Below are positions 36,618-45,858 of a stretch of 64,000 nt of DNA, piece by piece. This DNA comes from Zhuqueibacter pondensis (GTDB lineage: Bacteria; Zhuqueibacterota; Zhuqueibacteria; Zhuqueibacterales; Zhuqueibacteraceae). Every line of letters starts with the position of its first letter. The first letter of the stretch is position 1. A model generated the notes under the pieces. It ran no database searches, was not told the DNA's origin, and saw only the letters and a program-made list of their open reading frames with translations. Location: contig JAPDQK010000019.1 in NCBI GenBank assembly GCA_034505955.1, positions 21,227 to 85,226 of the forward strand. The letters are read 5' to 3'. Made by a program: the position numbers and the translations under genes.

Positions 36618-37763
36618 TTAATTTTTTTTGAAAATATTAGCAACAACATCAAAGGCTGGCTTTGGTTTGCATTGACGGTCGAACAACATCGGATAATCAG
36701 TCCTTCCGCTTATCGGAAGGTAGTTGCGCCACGATTGACCGTCGTGGACCGCCCAAAATGTGATTCGACTCAACTTGTCCCGGTGCTTGTGGAAGAGAGA
36801 AAATAACGCGGCGTATCGCTTTGCCAGGTCGTTCTGGACAGACTCCGGCAGCGCATCGGGATATGGATTGTGTTTCTTTTGTGTTTCAGCATCAAAAGAT
36901 GAAATATCCACCGCCTGAGCATCTACCGGATAGAATGGAAGCACGCTGACGTCCAGCTCGGTAACCATCAGCTTGATGCCCAATTGGGAAAGAGTCAGAA
37001 TGGAGGTTTCAATCTCATCGAGGGACGGGTAATCCAGAAACCAATGCCCTTGCGTGCCTACGCCATCGATGCGAACGCCCTTTGATTGAAGGTCACGGAT
37101 CAGCCGAATCACTCCCTCGCATTTGGCCGGCTTCTCCAGATCATAGTCATTGTAATAGAGCTGTGCAGTGGGATCTGCCTGCCGCGCGTATTCAAAAGCC
37201 TTGAGTATGTAGTCTTCGCCGATAATTTCCAGCCATTTGTTCTTTCTGAGCTGACCGTCAGCCATGACTGATTCATTGACCACGTCCCAGCCATGGATGC
37301 GACCTCTGTAACGACCCATCACGGTGAAGATGTGTTCTTTCATGCGCTTAAGCAACGCCTCGCGGTCCAAGGATTTGCCCGATTCGTCCTGGAACACCCA
37401 CTCTGGCGTCTGATGAAACCAGACGAGTGTATGACCGATGATAAACATGTTGTTCCGTTCACCAAAAGCCACATAGCGGTCCGCCGCTTCAAAGTTATAT
37501 CTGTTCGGTTCCGGATGGACCTCTTCCCATTTTAGAACATTTTCCGGTGTAATGCTGTTAAAGTGTTTTTCAACCAGGGCGATGGCATTTGGTTCAGTGC
37601 CTGAAATTTGATTGCGATTGATGGCAACACCAATGTAAAAGTCGTCCTTGAACACCTCTTTTAACACGGATGGCGTCTCGGGCTGGTTATGATTTGCTGT
37701 AATCGGTTTGCGATTTCCTGAAGTCGATGAAAAAGAAGGTGGCGTTGATTTTTGGGGGCTCAT
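36618..37763 (-). CDS. Intracellular GH10 xylanase
   Basis: A 381-residue single-domain GH10 enzyme with no signal peptide; the N-terminus is polar and Ser/Pro rich. The barrel has HFNSITPENVLKWE (68-80), HTLVWF (111-116), acid/base E164 in DVVNES and nucleophile E269 in TELDV. Cytoplasmic GH10 enzymes in xylan utilisers hydrolyse imported short or glucuronic-acid-capped xylo-oligosaccharides. It is the first gene of the - strand operon and its promoter carries a TGAAACGTTTCA palindrome. The two GH10 enzymes in this window (this one and 15707) therefore work on opposite sides of the cell envelope. Confidence 0.92.
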   Translation of the reverse strand: MSPQKSTPPSFSSTSGNRKPITANHNQPETPSVLKEVFKDDFYIGVAINRNQISGTEPNAIALVEKHFNSITPENVLKWEEVHPEPNRYNFEAADRYVAFGERNNMFIIGHTLVWFHQTPEWVFQDESGKSLDREALLKRMKEHIFTVMGRYRGRIHGWDVVNESVMADGQLRKNKWLEIIGEDYILKAFEYARQADPTAQLYYNDYDLEKPAKCEGVIRLIRDLQSKGVRIDGVGTQGHWFLDYPSLDEIETSILTLSQLGIKLMVTELDVSVLPFYPVDAQAVDISSFDAETQKKHNPYPDALPESVQNDLAKRYAALFSLFHKHRDKLSRITFWAVHDGQSWRNYLPISGRTDYPMLFDRQCKPKPAFDVVANIFKKN

Positions 37764-37821
37764 ATTAATAATTTTCTCATTCCTGTAGTTTGATATGCTT
37801 CAGCCGCATCGAAGGATGAAT

Positions 37822-37843
37822 AATATTGAAACGTTTCAATATT
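37822..37843. promoter_or_regulatory. LacI-family-type operator in the GH10 operon promoter
   Basis: A 22-bp perfect palindrome with core TGAAACGTTTCA (37827-37838) extended by AATAT/ATATT arms. It abuts the - strand -10 box, so bound repressor would cover the start site. Confidence 0.75.
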
Positions 37844-37866
37844 AAAAAAATTGTTTCAAAAGTCAA
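37839..37866 (-). promoter_or_regulatory. Sigma70-like promoter of the intracellular GH10 operon
   Basis: On the - strand TTGACT (37866-37861) and TAATAT (37844-37839) are 16 bp apart. The operator lies immediately downstream and the GH10 ATG about 65 bp further on. Confidence 0.65.
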
Positions 37867-38006
37867 GTAAAATTTTTCTGCATGCCTTAAGTTTTGCACC
37901 AACTATCCGTTTGCTTTATTGCATTTCCGTAAAAGAGTTCAAATGTTAGCGACTGATCGGTCCAGCGTTCATTGAAAATCCTACTTTAGAATATTAATCT
38001 TTTCTC

Positions 38007-38035
38007 TTGACTTTTTATAGGGTTTTTTTTAAATT
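38007..38035 (+). promoter_or_regulatory. Sigma70-like promoter of the GH8-xylAB run
   Basis: TTGACT (38007-38012) and TAAATT (38030-38035) are 17 bp apart. A near-palindromic operator follows directly, mirroring the divergent - strand promoter. Confidence 0.6.
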
Positions 38036-38047
38036 TGAACCGTTTCA
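38036..38047. promoter_or_regulatory. Degenerate LacI-family-type operator TGAACCGTTTCA
   Basis: Differs from the perfect palindrome by one base in the left half. It is adjacent to the -10 box of the + strand promoter and about 180 bp from the GH10 operator, so one regulator could control both directions. Confidence 0.6.
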
Positions 38048-38148
38048 ATATATTTTGCATGTTCTATTCATATCAACGTCATGAAAACCAGCTTTATTTC
38101 ATAACCGAAGTCACCCCGGATTCGTTGAGCCTTATGGAGATTACCACC

Positions 38149-39450
38149 GTGAGAAGTAGAGCCCTTGTTATTATTTTAAGTATATCAACGGATATATTCC
38201 TGCTATGTGGATTATCCTCCTCTGGTACAATTGATTTAGTGCAATCCACACAACAAACAGGGGCTTACTATACAGGTTTTTATCGAAATCTATTTACTGA
38301 ATTGTTGGGCAAGAACGAATCGCAGGTAAAGGAGAAAGTCAATCTTGCATTTCATCAATTATTCTATGGGGATAATAATACGCAACGGGTCTACTATCCG
38401 GTTGATCCTGATATGGCGTATGTCAAAGACATTGGGTATAATGATGTCCGTACCGAAGGCATGTCGTATGGAATGATGATCGCGGTGCAATTGAATAAGA
38501 AGGAAGAATTCGACCGGCTGTGGAAATGGGCAAAAAGATACATGCAGCACAAAAAGGGCGCGAGAAAAAACTACTTTGCCTGGCACTGTAGAACCAACGG
38601 CGCAGTTATTGACTCCAATTCCGCTTCCGACGGCGAAGAGTGGTTTGTCACGGCGCTCTTTTTCGCCTCGGCAAGGTGGGGAAACGGAAAAGGGATATAT
38701 GATTATCGTGCCGAGGCGCAAGCCATTTTGGATGCCATGCTCGGCAAGGAAGTCGCTTCCGATAGAGCTGACGTCATCACCAATATGTTCAATAAAAAGG
38801 AAAAACAGGTTGTTTTTGTGCCCGCGGGAAATGCGGATGATTTTACCGATCCCTCTTATCATCTGCCACATTTTTACGAACTGTGGGCGCGGTGGGCGAA
38901 TAAAGAAAACCAGTTCTGGTGCGAGGTCGCAGCAACCAGCCGGCAATTTCTGAAAAAGGCGGCGCATCCCCAAACCGGATTGACACCCGATTACGCCCGT
39001 TTCGACGGGACTCCCACCGATTCCCCTTGGGGTGGGGGACACAAAGATTTCCGTTACGATGCCTGGCGGGTTGCGATGAACGTTGCGATTGATTATGTCT
39101 GGTTTGCCAAAGACGATTGGGCTGTAACACAATCTAATCGCTTGCTCGATTTTTTTCATTTGCAAGGCCTCGGCAAATACGGCAATCTATATACGCTGGA
39201 TGGCAAAAGGCTCGGAGACGATCATAGCGCTGGCTTGGTCGCTATGAATGCCGTTGCCGCACTCGCTGCCACGAACGAAAACAGGAAAGATTTTGTTGCA
39301 GAATTATGGAACACACCGATTCCCAGCGGCCGCTGGAGATATTATGATGGCTTGCTCTACCTGCTGGCGATGCTGCAAGTCAGCGGCAACTTTAAAATTT
39401 ATGATCCTACCGGCAAGGCGGTTCCGGCTTGTTCCAATGACTCAAATTAA
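38149..39450 (+). CDS. GH8 reducing-end xylose-releasing exo-oligoxylanase type enzyme
   Basis: I chose the GTG at 38149, with GGAG 9 nt upstream; an ATG at 38134 is an alternative. The frame runs upstream to 38035 but that crosses the promoter and operator. The 433-residue product has an N-terminal hydrophobic stretch (VRSRALVIILSIS...LLCG), so it may be exported or lipid-anchored. The (alpha/alpha)6 GH8 domain begins GAYYTGFYRNLFTELLGK. E103 in DVRTEGMSYGMM is the general acid, and ASDGEEWF (D161) is the sugar-binding and base region, both matching Rex-type GH8 enzymes. These release xylose from the reducing end of xylo-oligosaccharides. It leads into xylA 75 bp downstream. Confidence 0.85.
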   Translation: MRSRALVIILSISTDIFLLCGLSSSGTIDLVQSTQQTGAYYTGFYRNLFTELLGKNESQVKEKVNLAFHQLFYGDNNTQRVYYPVDPDMAYVKDIGYNDVRTEGMSYGMMIAVQLNKKEEFDRLWKWAKRYMQHKKGARKNYFAWHCRTNGAVIDSNSASDGEEWFVTALFFASARWGNGKGIYDYRAEAQAILDAMLGKEVASDRADVITNMFNKKEKQVVFVPAGNADDFTDPSYHLPHFYELWARWANKENQFWCEVAATSRQFLKKAAHPQTGLTPDYARFDGTPTDSPWGGGHKDFRYDAWRVAMNVAIDYVWFAKDDWAVTQSNRLLDFFHLQGLGKYGNLYTLDGKRLGDDHSAGLVAMNAVAALAATNENRKDFVAELWNTPIPSGRWRYYDGLLYLLAMLQVSGNFKIYDPTGKAVPACSNDSN

Positions 39451-39525
39451 GAACAATTGTAAGGCAAAACATTTTTTGCTCTCCATCTTTCTGTCTTTGA
39501 ACTTTTAATAGTGAGGATATGAAAA

Positions 39526-40689
39526 ATGCCAAACTACAAACCTCGACCCGAGCATAAGTTCACTTTTGGTTTATGGACGGTCGGTAATATTGGCCGCGAT
39601 CCGTTCGGTCATCCCGTGCGTCCGACTCTTTCGCCGGTTGAGATTGTTCATCTACTTGCCGAAGTTGGTGCCTATGGTGTGAACTTTCATGACAATGACC
39701 TCGTGCCCATTGATGCTACTCCTGCGGAGCGGGATCGTGTCGTACGAGAATTCAAAAATGCCCTAAAAGAAACCGGCATTGTGGTGCCGATGGCAACCAC
39801 GAATTTGTTCAGCGATCCGATTTTTAAAGATGGCGCCTTCACTTCTAATGATCCGAAAGTGCGCGCCTATGCGCTGCAGAAAACCATGCACGCGATCGAT
39901 TTGGGGGTTGAGCTGGGTGCGAGCGTCTATGTGTTTTGGGGCGGGCGCGAAGGCACCGATACGGATGCCGGGAAAAATCCACTCGAGGCGATCAAACGTA
40001 TGCGCGAGGCGCTCAACTTTCTCTGCGCGTATGTGCGCGATCAAGGCTACAATCTCAAATTCGCGCTCGAAGCCAAGCCCAATGAGCCACGCGGCGACAT
40101 CTATCTGGCCACCACCGGCCACATGCTCGCTTTCATCGCCACCCTCGACCATCCCGAGATGGTGGGCGTCAATCCCGAAGTGGCGCATGAGCACATGGCA
40201 GGGTTGAATTTCCTGCACAATGTCGCGCAAGCTTGGGACGCCGGCAAGCTCTTTCACATTGATTTGAACGACCAAAACTTCGCCCGCTACGATCAGGATT
40301 TTCGTTTCGGCTCGCATAATTTCAAGCAAGCGTTCTTCCTGGTGAAATTTCTCGAAGATGTTGGTTATGCCGGCCCGCGCCATTTCGATGCCCACGCTTA
40401 TCGCACCGAAGACGTCGAAGGCGTAAAAGATTTTGCCGCCGGTTGCATGCGGACATATCTGATCCTGAAAGAGAAAGCCGCGCAATTCAACGCCGATAAA
40501 GAAATTCATGCCTTGCTTGCAGAGATCAATGCGGAAGATCCTGCTATCACGCGATTGCTCGGCAAATACACGGCACAAAAAGCGTCGGATCTCAAGGCGT
40601 ACAATTTCGACCGCGAAACCTTGAGCAAACGCGGCCTGAAGTATGAACGTCTGGATCAATTGGTGTTTGAGTTGTTGATGGGAGTATGA
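39526..40689 (+). CDS. xylA: Xylose isomerase, class I type
   Basis: 387 residues, cytoplasmic. It interconverts D-xylose and D-xylulose with two divalent metals. H55 and D58 in VNFHDNDLVP form the ring-opening pair, FALEAKPNEPRGD provides the metal-1 glutamate and the catalytic lysine, and FHIDLNDQN holds further metal ligands. The short length and N-terminal KFTFGLWTVGNIGRDPFG are typical of the actinobacterial (class I) form rather than the longer class II enzyme found in most Bacteroidota. RBS GAGGA lies upstream of the ATG. It follows the GH8 gene whose product would deliver xylose. Confidence 0.95.
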   Translation: MPNYKPRPEHKFTFGLWTVGNIGRDPFGHPVRPTLSPVEIVHLLAEVGAYGVNFHDNDLVPIDATPAERDRVVREFKNALKETGIVVPMATTNLFSDPIFKDGAFTSNDPKVRAYALQKTMHAIDLGVELGASVYVFWGGREGTDTDAGKNPLEAIKRMREALNFLCAYVRDQGYNLKFALEAKPNEPRGDIYLATTGHMLAFIATLDHPEMVGVNPEVAHEHMAGLNFLHNVAQAWDAGKLFHIDLNDQNFARYDQDFRFGSHNFKQAFFLVKFLEDVGYAGPRHFDAHAYRTEDVEGVKDFAAGCMRTYLILKEKAAQFNADKEIHALLAEINAEDPAITRLLGKYTAQKASDLKAYNFDRETLSKRGLKYERLDQLVFELLMGV

Positions 40690-40691
40690 TG

Positions 40692-40907
40692 ACCAGTGAT
40701 CAGTTCATGTCATTAAGTCAAGGATCGCCCAAACTTTGGTAGGGGTGACATGTGAATTCCTTGCGATAAGGCCGAAGAGCAAAACATGCCATCCTTACGG
40801 GGTTTGAATATCGCGGTTGGCATTGGGCTATAAACATATCATGCCTACGGCGTTTGAGGTCCGCGATCTTGTTCTAACTTAATGACAGGAACTGGTAAAC
40901 TGATCAC
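40692..40907. repeat. Inverted-repeat element between xylA and xylB
   Basis: CAGTGATCAGTT near the xylA stop pairs with AACTGATCACTG near 40897, bounding about 215 bp. Inside are CCTTACGGGGTTTGA and CCTACGGCGTTTGA copies separated by about 55 bp. ACTGATCACT recurs just outside. No gene is present in this gap. Confidence 0.6.
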
Positions 40908-40939
40908 TGACAACTGATCACTAATAACTGGTAACTACA

Positions 40940-42436
40940 ATGACCCACTTACTCGGCATCGACACTTCGACCACGGCGACCAAGGCGCTGCTCATTAATG
41001 AGGAGGGCAGCGTCGTCGCCGTGGCCGCCACGGAGTATCCCTTTGACACACCGAAGCCGGGATGGACCGAACAAGACCCGGCACTGTTTTGGAACGGAAC
41101 CGTGCAAAGCATTCGCGCCGTGTTGGCCAAGGCGAAGGTTTCCGGCAAAGACATCGCTGCCGTTGGCCTCACCGGACAAATGCACGGTATGACCTTGCTC
41201 GACGCGCATGGCGAAGTGATTCGTCCCTGCATCTTGTGGAACGATCAGCGCACCGCGCAGCAATGCGAGTTCATCACCAAATTGGTCGGAGCCGAGCGCG
41301 TTTTGCAGCTCACCGGCAATCCGATTCTCACTGGCTTTACGGCGCCGAAGATTATTTGGACGCGCGAGCACGAACCGGAAAATTATGCGCGCATTGCGCA
41401 TATTCTTTTGCCCAAAGATTATGTGCGCTACAAACTCACAGGGGATTTCTTCAGCGATGTGGCGGATTCCTCCGGCACCTCGCTCTTCGATGTCGGCAAG
41501 CGCCAATGGTCTGAGGAGATGTTAGCCGCGCTAAAAATTCCACGCGCTTGGTTGCCGGAAGTAACCGAATCTCCTGTAGCCAGCACCAAGATCAATGCTG
41601 AGGCTGCGCACGCGACCGGATTGCTCGCGGGCACACCGGTCGTAGCCGGCGGTGGCGATCAAGCGGCGCAAGCCGTTGGCACCGGCATTGTGCGCGAGGG
41701 ATTGGTTTCCGTTACCATCGGCACTTCCGGGGTGGTGTTTGCGCAATCGGATTCGTATCGCGTGGAGCCGCAAGGTCGCTTGCACGCGTTCTGCCATGCC
41801 GTGCCTGGTAAATGGCATCTTATGGGTGTCATGCTTTCAGCCGGCGGCAGTTTCCGGTGGTATCGCGATGCACTGGCCAGCAATCAATCTTATGATGAAT
41901 TGACGCAAGCCGCAGCCACGGTTGCCGCGGGAAGTGAGGGCTTGTTGTTTCTGCCCTATCTCACCGGTGAGCGCACGCCGTATCCCGATCCGCATGCGCG
42001 CGGCGCTTTCATTGGGCTGAGTGTGCGACACGCCAAGCCGCATCTCACCCGTGCCGTGATCGAAGGCGTCACTTTTGGTTTGCGTGATTCGTTGGAATTG
42101 ATGCGCGCTCTCGGCATACCCATGCAGCAAGTGCGCGCCTCGGGCGGTGGTGCCAAGAGTGGAACATGGCGGCAAATTCTTGCGGATATTTTTAATACGG
42201 AAATTGTAACGGTAAACGCCACGGAAGGTGCAGCTTATGGTGCCGCATTGTTGGCCGGCGTCGGCGCCGGAATTTATCCCAGCGTCGAGGTGGCGGCCGA
42301 TCGCGCGATTCGCATCACGGGCAATCATCAACCGGGCCGGGATGCGGCTGTGTATGCCGACTACTACACGCGCTATCAAGCGCTCTATCCGGCGCTCAAG
42401 GCGGAGTTTGCCGCACTGGCAAGGATGGTGAGTTAG
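40940..42436 (+). CDS. xylB: Xylulokinase
   Basis: 498 residues of the FGGY kinase family, which phosphorylates D-xylulose for the pentose phosphate pathway. The N-terminal LLGIDTSTTATKALLI is the first phosphate loop. GLTGQMHGMTLLD is the xylulokinase-specific substrate segment, VAGGGDQAAQAVGTG the second nucleotide motif with the catalytic Asp, and TIGTSGVVFA the adenosine site. It is in tandem with xylA but separated by a 250-bp repeat-rich gap. There are no frame defects. Confidence 0.94.
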   Translation: MTHLLGIDTSTTATKALLINEEGSVVAVAATEYPFDTPKPGWTEQDPALFWNGTVQSIRAVLAKAKVSGKDIAAVGLTGQMHGMTLLDAHGEVIRPCILWNDQRTAQQCEFITKLVGAERVLQLTGNPILTGFTAPKIIWTREHEPENYARIAHILLPKDYVRYKLTGDFFSDVADSSGTSLFDVGKRQWSEEMLAALKIPRAWLPEVTESPVASTKINAEAAHATGLLAGTPVVAGGGDQAAQAVGTGIVREGLVSVTIGTSGVVFAQSDSYRVEPQGRLHAFCHAVPGKWHLMGVMLSAGGSFRWYRDALASNQSYDELTQAAATVAAGSEGLLFLPYLTGERTPYPDPHARGAFIGLSVRHAKPHLTRAVIEGVTFGLRDSLELMRALGIPMQQVRASGGGAKSGTWRQILADIFNTEIVTVNATEGAAYGAALLAGVGAGIYPSVEVAADRAIRITGNHQPGRDAAVYADYYTRYQALYPALKAEFAALARMVS

Positions 42437-42485
42437 TGATAAAGATTTGCAGAAGATCGTGCTGCTGTAGAGTCATAAAAACCCA

Positions 42486-42668
42486 ACTCCGCTAGGAGTG
42501 GAATGTTTATAGTAAAGTTTCCCTATGGTTTTTTGAACTCCGTAGGAGTGAAATGTTTTCTCGCTAAATGATCTATTCGCAGTTTCGACGAAATGCCACA
42601 TTTCACTCCTACGGAGTTTAAGAACCTTGAGAATCCGATATGCTATAAACCTTACACTCCTACGGAGT
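42486..42668. repeat. Cluster of ACTCC(N)AGGAGT palindromes upstream of GH115
   Basis: Four palindromes: ACTCCGCTAGGAGT at 42486, ACTCCGTAGGAGT at 42537, and ACTCCTACGGAGT at 42605 and 42656. The outer pair with its flanks (GTTTATAG against CTATAAAC) forms a large inverted repeat of 183 bp. The ORF upstream of the GH115 ATG reads through the last two copies, giving repeated TPTEF, which is not protein evidence. Confidence 0.75.
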
Positions 42669-42703
42669 TTGTCGGAGGCGTGCCAATCACCCGAGAAACT
42701 CAC

Positions 42704-45637
42704 ATGAAGCTTTTTAATAGTTTTGCCCCAAATCGTTTTGCCTTGCTTTTTGTAGGATTTGTGCAGGCTGTCTCGCAGCCGGTATTTGCATTTAACGACG
42801 TCTCTTACATCTCCACAAAAAATGGCAAGGGATATTTTCCTCTTTCGGTTTCAAGCAAGTCTGCGCCATTATATGCGAGTTCGCAGGACCACCCCGGCGT
42901 GCTTCGCGTTCTGAAACACCTTCAAGCCGACATTGCTCGTGTAACGAATGCGCCACCCGAGATCTCGACAGATAAACTTCCTGCCGCAAAAGAAATCGTG
43001 TTGATTGGAACTCTGGGAAGGAATCCGGTCATTGATGCGCTTGTACAGGATAAAAAGCTCGACGTCAACGGCATCGCGGGAAAGTGGGAAGCCTTTCTCA
43101 TTCAAGTCATCGAAAAGCCGCTGCCCAACCTCGACCGCGCGCTGATCATTGCTGGCAGTGACAAGCGCGGCACCATCTTCGGCATGTACGATCTTGCCGC
43201 GCAAATCGGCGTTTCGCCATGGTACTGGTGGGCGGATGTGCCGGTAAAGAAAAAATCCAAAATCTACATCAGGCCCGGCCGGCATACGCTCGGCGAACCC
43301 GCGGTGAAATATCGCGGCATTTTCATCAACGATGAAAATCCGGCGCTGTTGGGCTGGGTCAACAAAACCTTCGGCGGCTTCAATCATCATTTCTACGAGA
43401 AGGTGTTCGAGCTGATTTTGCGCCTGAAGGGAAATTTTCTCTGGCCGGCGATGTGGGGAAAAGCATTTTATGATGATGATTCACTCAACGCACCGCTGGC
43501 TGATGAATATGGCGTGGTGATCAGCACTTCCCATCACGAGCCGATGATGCGCGCGCATGTTGAATGGCAGCGCTACGGCTCCGGGCCGTGGAACTATGAG
43601 AAGAATGAAGCGAAACTGCGCGAGTTTTGGACTGCAGGCATCAAGCGCATGAAAAATTACGAGAGCATCGTCACGCTCGCGATGCGCGGCGACGGCGACG
43701 AGCCGATGACTGAGGAAGCGAATATTGCCTTGCTGCAGAGAATCGTCAAAGACCAGCGCGAAATTCTCAGTGAAGTAACCCGCAAAGACGTAACGAGTAT
43801 TCCGCAAGTCTGGGCGCTGTACAAAGAAGTGCAGGAGTATTATGACAAAGGCATGCGCGTGCCGGATGACGTGACGCTGTTGTTGTGTGACGATAATTGG
43901 GGCAACATTCGCAAGCTTCCCCAACGCGATGAGAAACCGCGTGCTGGCGGTTACGGCATTTACTATCATTATGACTACGTCGGCGGCCCAAGAAATTACA
44001 AATGGCTGAATACAAATCAGATTTCTCGCGTGTGGGAACAGATGCACTTGGCTTACCGTTATGGCGCCACCCGAATCTGGATCGTCAACGTCGGCGACAT
44101 CAAGCCGATGGAGTTTCCCATCGAATTCTTTCTGGATTATGCGTGGAATCCCGAACAATGGCCGGCGGAACGCTTGCCTGAATACACCGAGCTTTGGGCC
44201 AAACGACAATTCGGTGCGAAGTATGCCAAAGACATCGCAGACATTTTGACGAAATACACCAAATACAATTCTCGCCGCAAGCCCGAGCTGCTCGCGCCGG
44301 ATACCTACAGCTTGGTCAATTATCGCGAAGCCGAAACCGTTGTCGCTGAATACAACGAATTGGCCGCGCGAGCACAGCGTATCAGTGATTCGTTGCCTGC
44401 CGAATACAAAGACGCTTTCTATCAACTTGTTCTGCATCCCGTGCAAGCCTGTTCGAATTTGAATGAGCTTTATGTTACCGTCGGCAAGAATCGTTTATAT
44501 GCACAACAAGGCAGAGCTGCGACAAACGCGCTTGCCGAAAAAGCAAGGGCATTATTTAAGAAAGATGCCGAGATCACGCATTACTACAACAATGTGATGG
44601 CCGGCGGCAAATGGGCTCACATGATGGATCAAACGCACATCGGTTACACGTATTGGCAACAACCAGACAGTAATGTCATGCCTGAAGTCAAAGAGATTGA
44701 AATTCCAGTTGCTGCAGAAATGGGTGTTGCCATTGAAGGTTCCACTCATTGGTGGCCGAATGAGAAAAGCGATGCCGTGCTGCCCGAGTTCGATCCGTAT
44801 CATCAACAAACTTATTATCTCGAAATATTCAATCGCGGGCAAACGCCTTTCGAGTATTCGGTGCAAGCCGGTGCGCCGTGGGTTAAAATTGATAAACCAA
44901 TCGGAAGAATTGAAACCGAAGAACGTCTGTGGATCAGCGTCGATTGGAAGAATGCGCCGATGGGTGCGCACCGTGTTCCGATTACTGTTGCTGGTCCCAA
45001 CGATAGTCGCGTCGTGGTTCAGGCGATGATCAATAACCCTTCGTCTCCGAAGCGAGATGAGCTCATCGGCTTTGTCGAGAGCAACGGCTATGTTTCAATC
45101 GAAGCGGAGCATTTTACTCGCAATGTAGCGCAGGCGTCCCCGCCTGCATCTGCAGACAAGATGTCTGCGCTACACTGGCAGCGCATTCCGAATTTGGGGC
45201 GCACGCTCTCGGCAATGACTCCATTCCCGGTCACTGCTCCGCCGCAAACGCCGGAAGGAAACAGCCCGCGCTTGGAATATCAAATTCATTTCTTCAGCAA
45301 AGGCGAAGTAAAGGTTAAGGCATATTTATCTCCGACGCTGAATTTTCACAATAATCAGGGTTTGCGCTACGCCATTTCATTCGACGATGAGCTGCCGCAG
45401 ATCATCAACATGCACGCCAACAAAACTTTTCAGGACTGGGAAGAATCCGTGCGCAATAACGTCACCGTTGCGGTTTCGAAGCACGTGCTCAATGAGCCGG
45501 GGAAACATGTTTTGAAATTCTGGATGGTCGATCCGGGTGTGGTTTTGCAAAAACTGGTGATCGAAACCGGCAAGGTCAAGCCGAGCTATTTGGGACCGCC
45601 GGAGAGTTATCATCGGGTTGAAGGAAAATATTATTGA
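42704..45637 (+). CDS. GH115 xylan alpha-1,2-glucuronidase
   Basis: I placed the start at 42704, where a signal-peptide-like MKLFNSFAPNRFALLF...FAF begins; the frame is open from 42593 through repeat DNA. The 977-residue enzyme removes (4-O-methyl)glucuronic acid from xylan. Recognisable GH115 segments are KYRGIFINDENPALLGW, LKGNFLWPAMWGKAFYDDD, ISTSHHEPMMRAHVEW, LAMRGDGDEPM, LLCDDNWGN, GGYGIYYHYDYVGGPRNYKW and YRYGATRIWIVNVGD. The C-terminal domain contains IEAEHFT and WQRIPNLGRTLSAMTPFP. Between those two motifs a 51-bp repeat is inserted in frame (see repeat entry). There is no T9SS domain, so it is probably periplasmic and acts after oligomer uptake. Confidence 0.93.
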   Translation: MKLFNSFAPNRFALLFVGFVQAVSQPVFAFNDVSYISTKNGKGYFPLSVSSKSAPLYASSQDHPGVLRVLKHLQADIARVTNAPPEISTDKLPAAKEIVLIGTLGRNPVIDALVQDKKLDVNGIAGKWEAFLIQVIEKPLPNLDRALIIAGSDKRGTIFGMYDLAAQIGVSPWYWWADVPVKKKSKIYIRPGRHTLGEPAVKYRGIFINDENPALLGWVNKTFGGFNHHFYEKVFELILRLKGNFLWPAMWGKAFYDDDSLNAPLADEYGVVISTSHHEPMMRAHVEWQRYGSGPWNYEKNEAKLREFWTAGIKRMKNYESIVTLAMRGDGDEPMTEEANIALLQRIVKDQREILSEVTRKDVTSIPQVWALYKEVQEYYDKGMRVPDDVTLLLCDDNWGNIRKLPQRDEKPRAGGYGIYYHYDYVGGPRNYKWLNTNQISRVWEQMHLAYRYGATRIWIVNVGDIKPMEFPIEFFLDYAWNPEQWPAERLPEYTELWAKRQFGAKYAKDIADILTKYTKYNSRRKPELLAPDTYSLVNYREAETVVAEYNELAARAQRISDSLPAEYKDAFYQLVLHPVQACSNLNELYVTVGKNRLYAQQGRAATNALAEKARALFKKDAEITHYYNNVMAGGKWAHMMDQTHIGYTYWQQPDSNVMPEVKEIEIPVAAEMGVAIEGSTHWWPNEKSDAVLPEFDPYHQQTYYLEIFNRGQTPFEYSVQAGAPWVKIDKPIGRIETEERLWISVDWKNAPMGAHRVPITVAGPNDSRVVVQAMINNPSSPKRDELIGFVESNGYVSIEAEHFTRNVAQASPPASADKMSALHWQRIPNLGRTLSAMTPFPVTAPPQTPEGNSPRLEYQIHFFSKGEVKVKAYLSPTLNFHNNQGLRYAISFDDELPQIINMHANKTFQDWEESVRNNVTVAVSKHVLNEPGKHVLKFWMVDPGVVLQKLVIETGKVKPSYLGPPESYHRVEGKYY
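45124..45174. repeat. 51-bp element with 10-bp terminal inverted repeats inside GH115
   Basis: The ends TGTAGCGCAG and CTGCGCTACA are exact inverted repeats. The interior has short GCAGGCG...CGCCTGC and GCAGAC...GTCTGC palindromes. The length is 17 codons and keeps the frame, encoding a VAQASPPASADKMSAL-like linker between two conserved GH115 motifs. Confidence 0.8.
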
Positions 45638-45656
45638 TGTTTGCAAAAGTAAAAAA

Positions 45657-45760
45657 TGTCATGCCGGAGGCATCTTGTTTGTTATTCAGCACCGTGCTCG
45701 ATTGGAGCAGGATCCCGCTGCGGCGGGAAGACATCCAAGTATCGCGCTCGCACTGTTTCC
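45657..45760. repeat. Truncated MITE-like repeat after GH115
   Basis: Starts TGTCATGCCGGAGGCATCTT and continues like the element at 63886 (GCATCTTGTT, CAG, GTGCT). The far GAATGACA end is missing and replaced by GGATCCCGCTGCGGCGGGA. The 3' edge is approximate. Confidence 0.5.
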
Positions 45761-45858
45761 AATAATAATGCAAAGCTCAACAAGTTGGCTTGAGTAAAAG
45801 CCGGAACAGAAAAATGAAATACGGAAAAATGGCGTTTGACATTATGCCAGGAAAGTTG

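Noticed and set aside
42593..42703. Upstream extension of the GH115 reading frame
   Set aside because: The 37 codons run through two ACTCCTACGGAGT palindromes and would bury the signal peptide; treated as repeat read-through.
43481..44446. 321-residue open frame on the - strand inside GH115
   Set aside because: It is antisense to conserved GH115 motifs and has no independent evidence.
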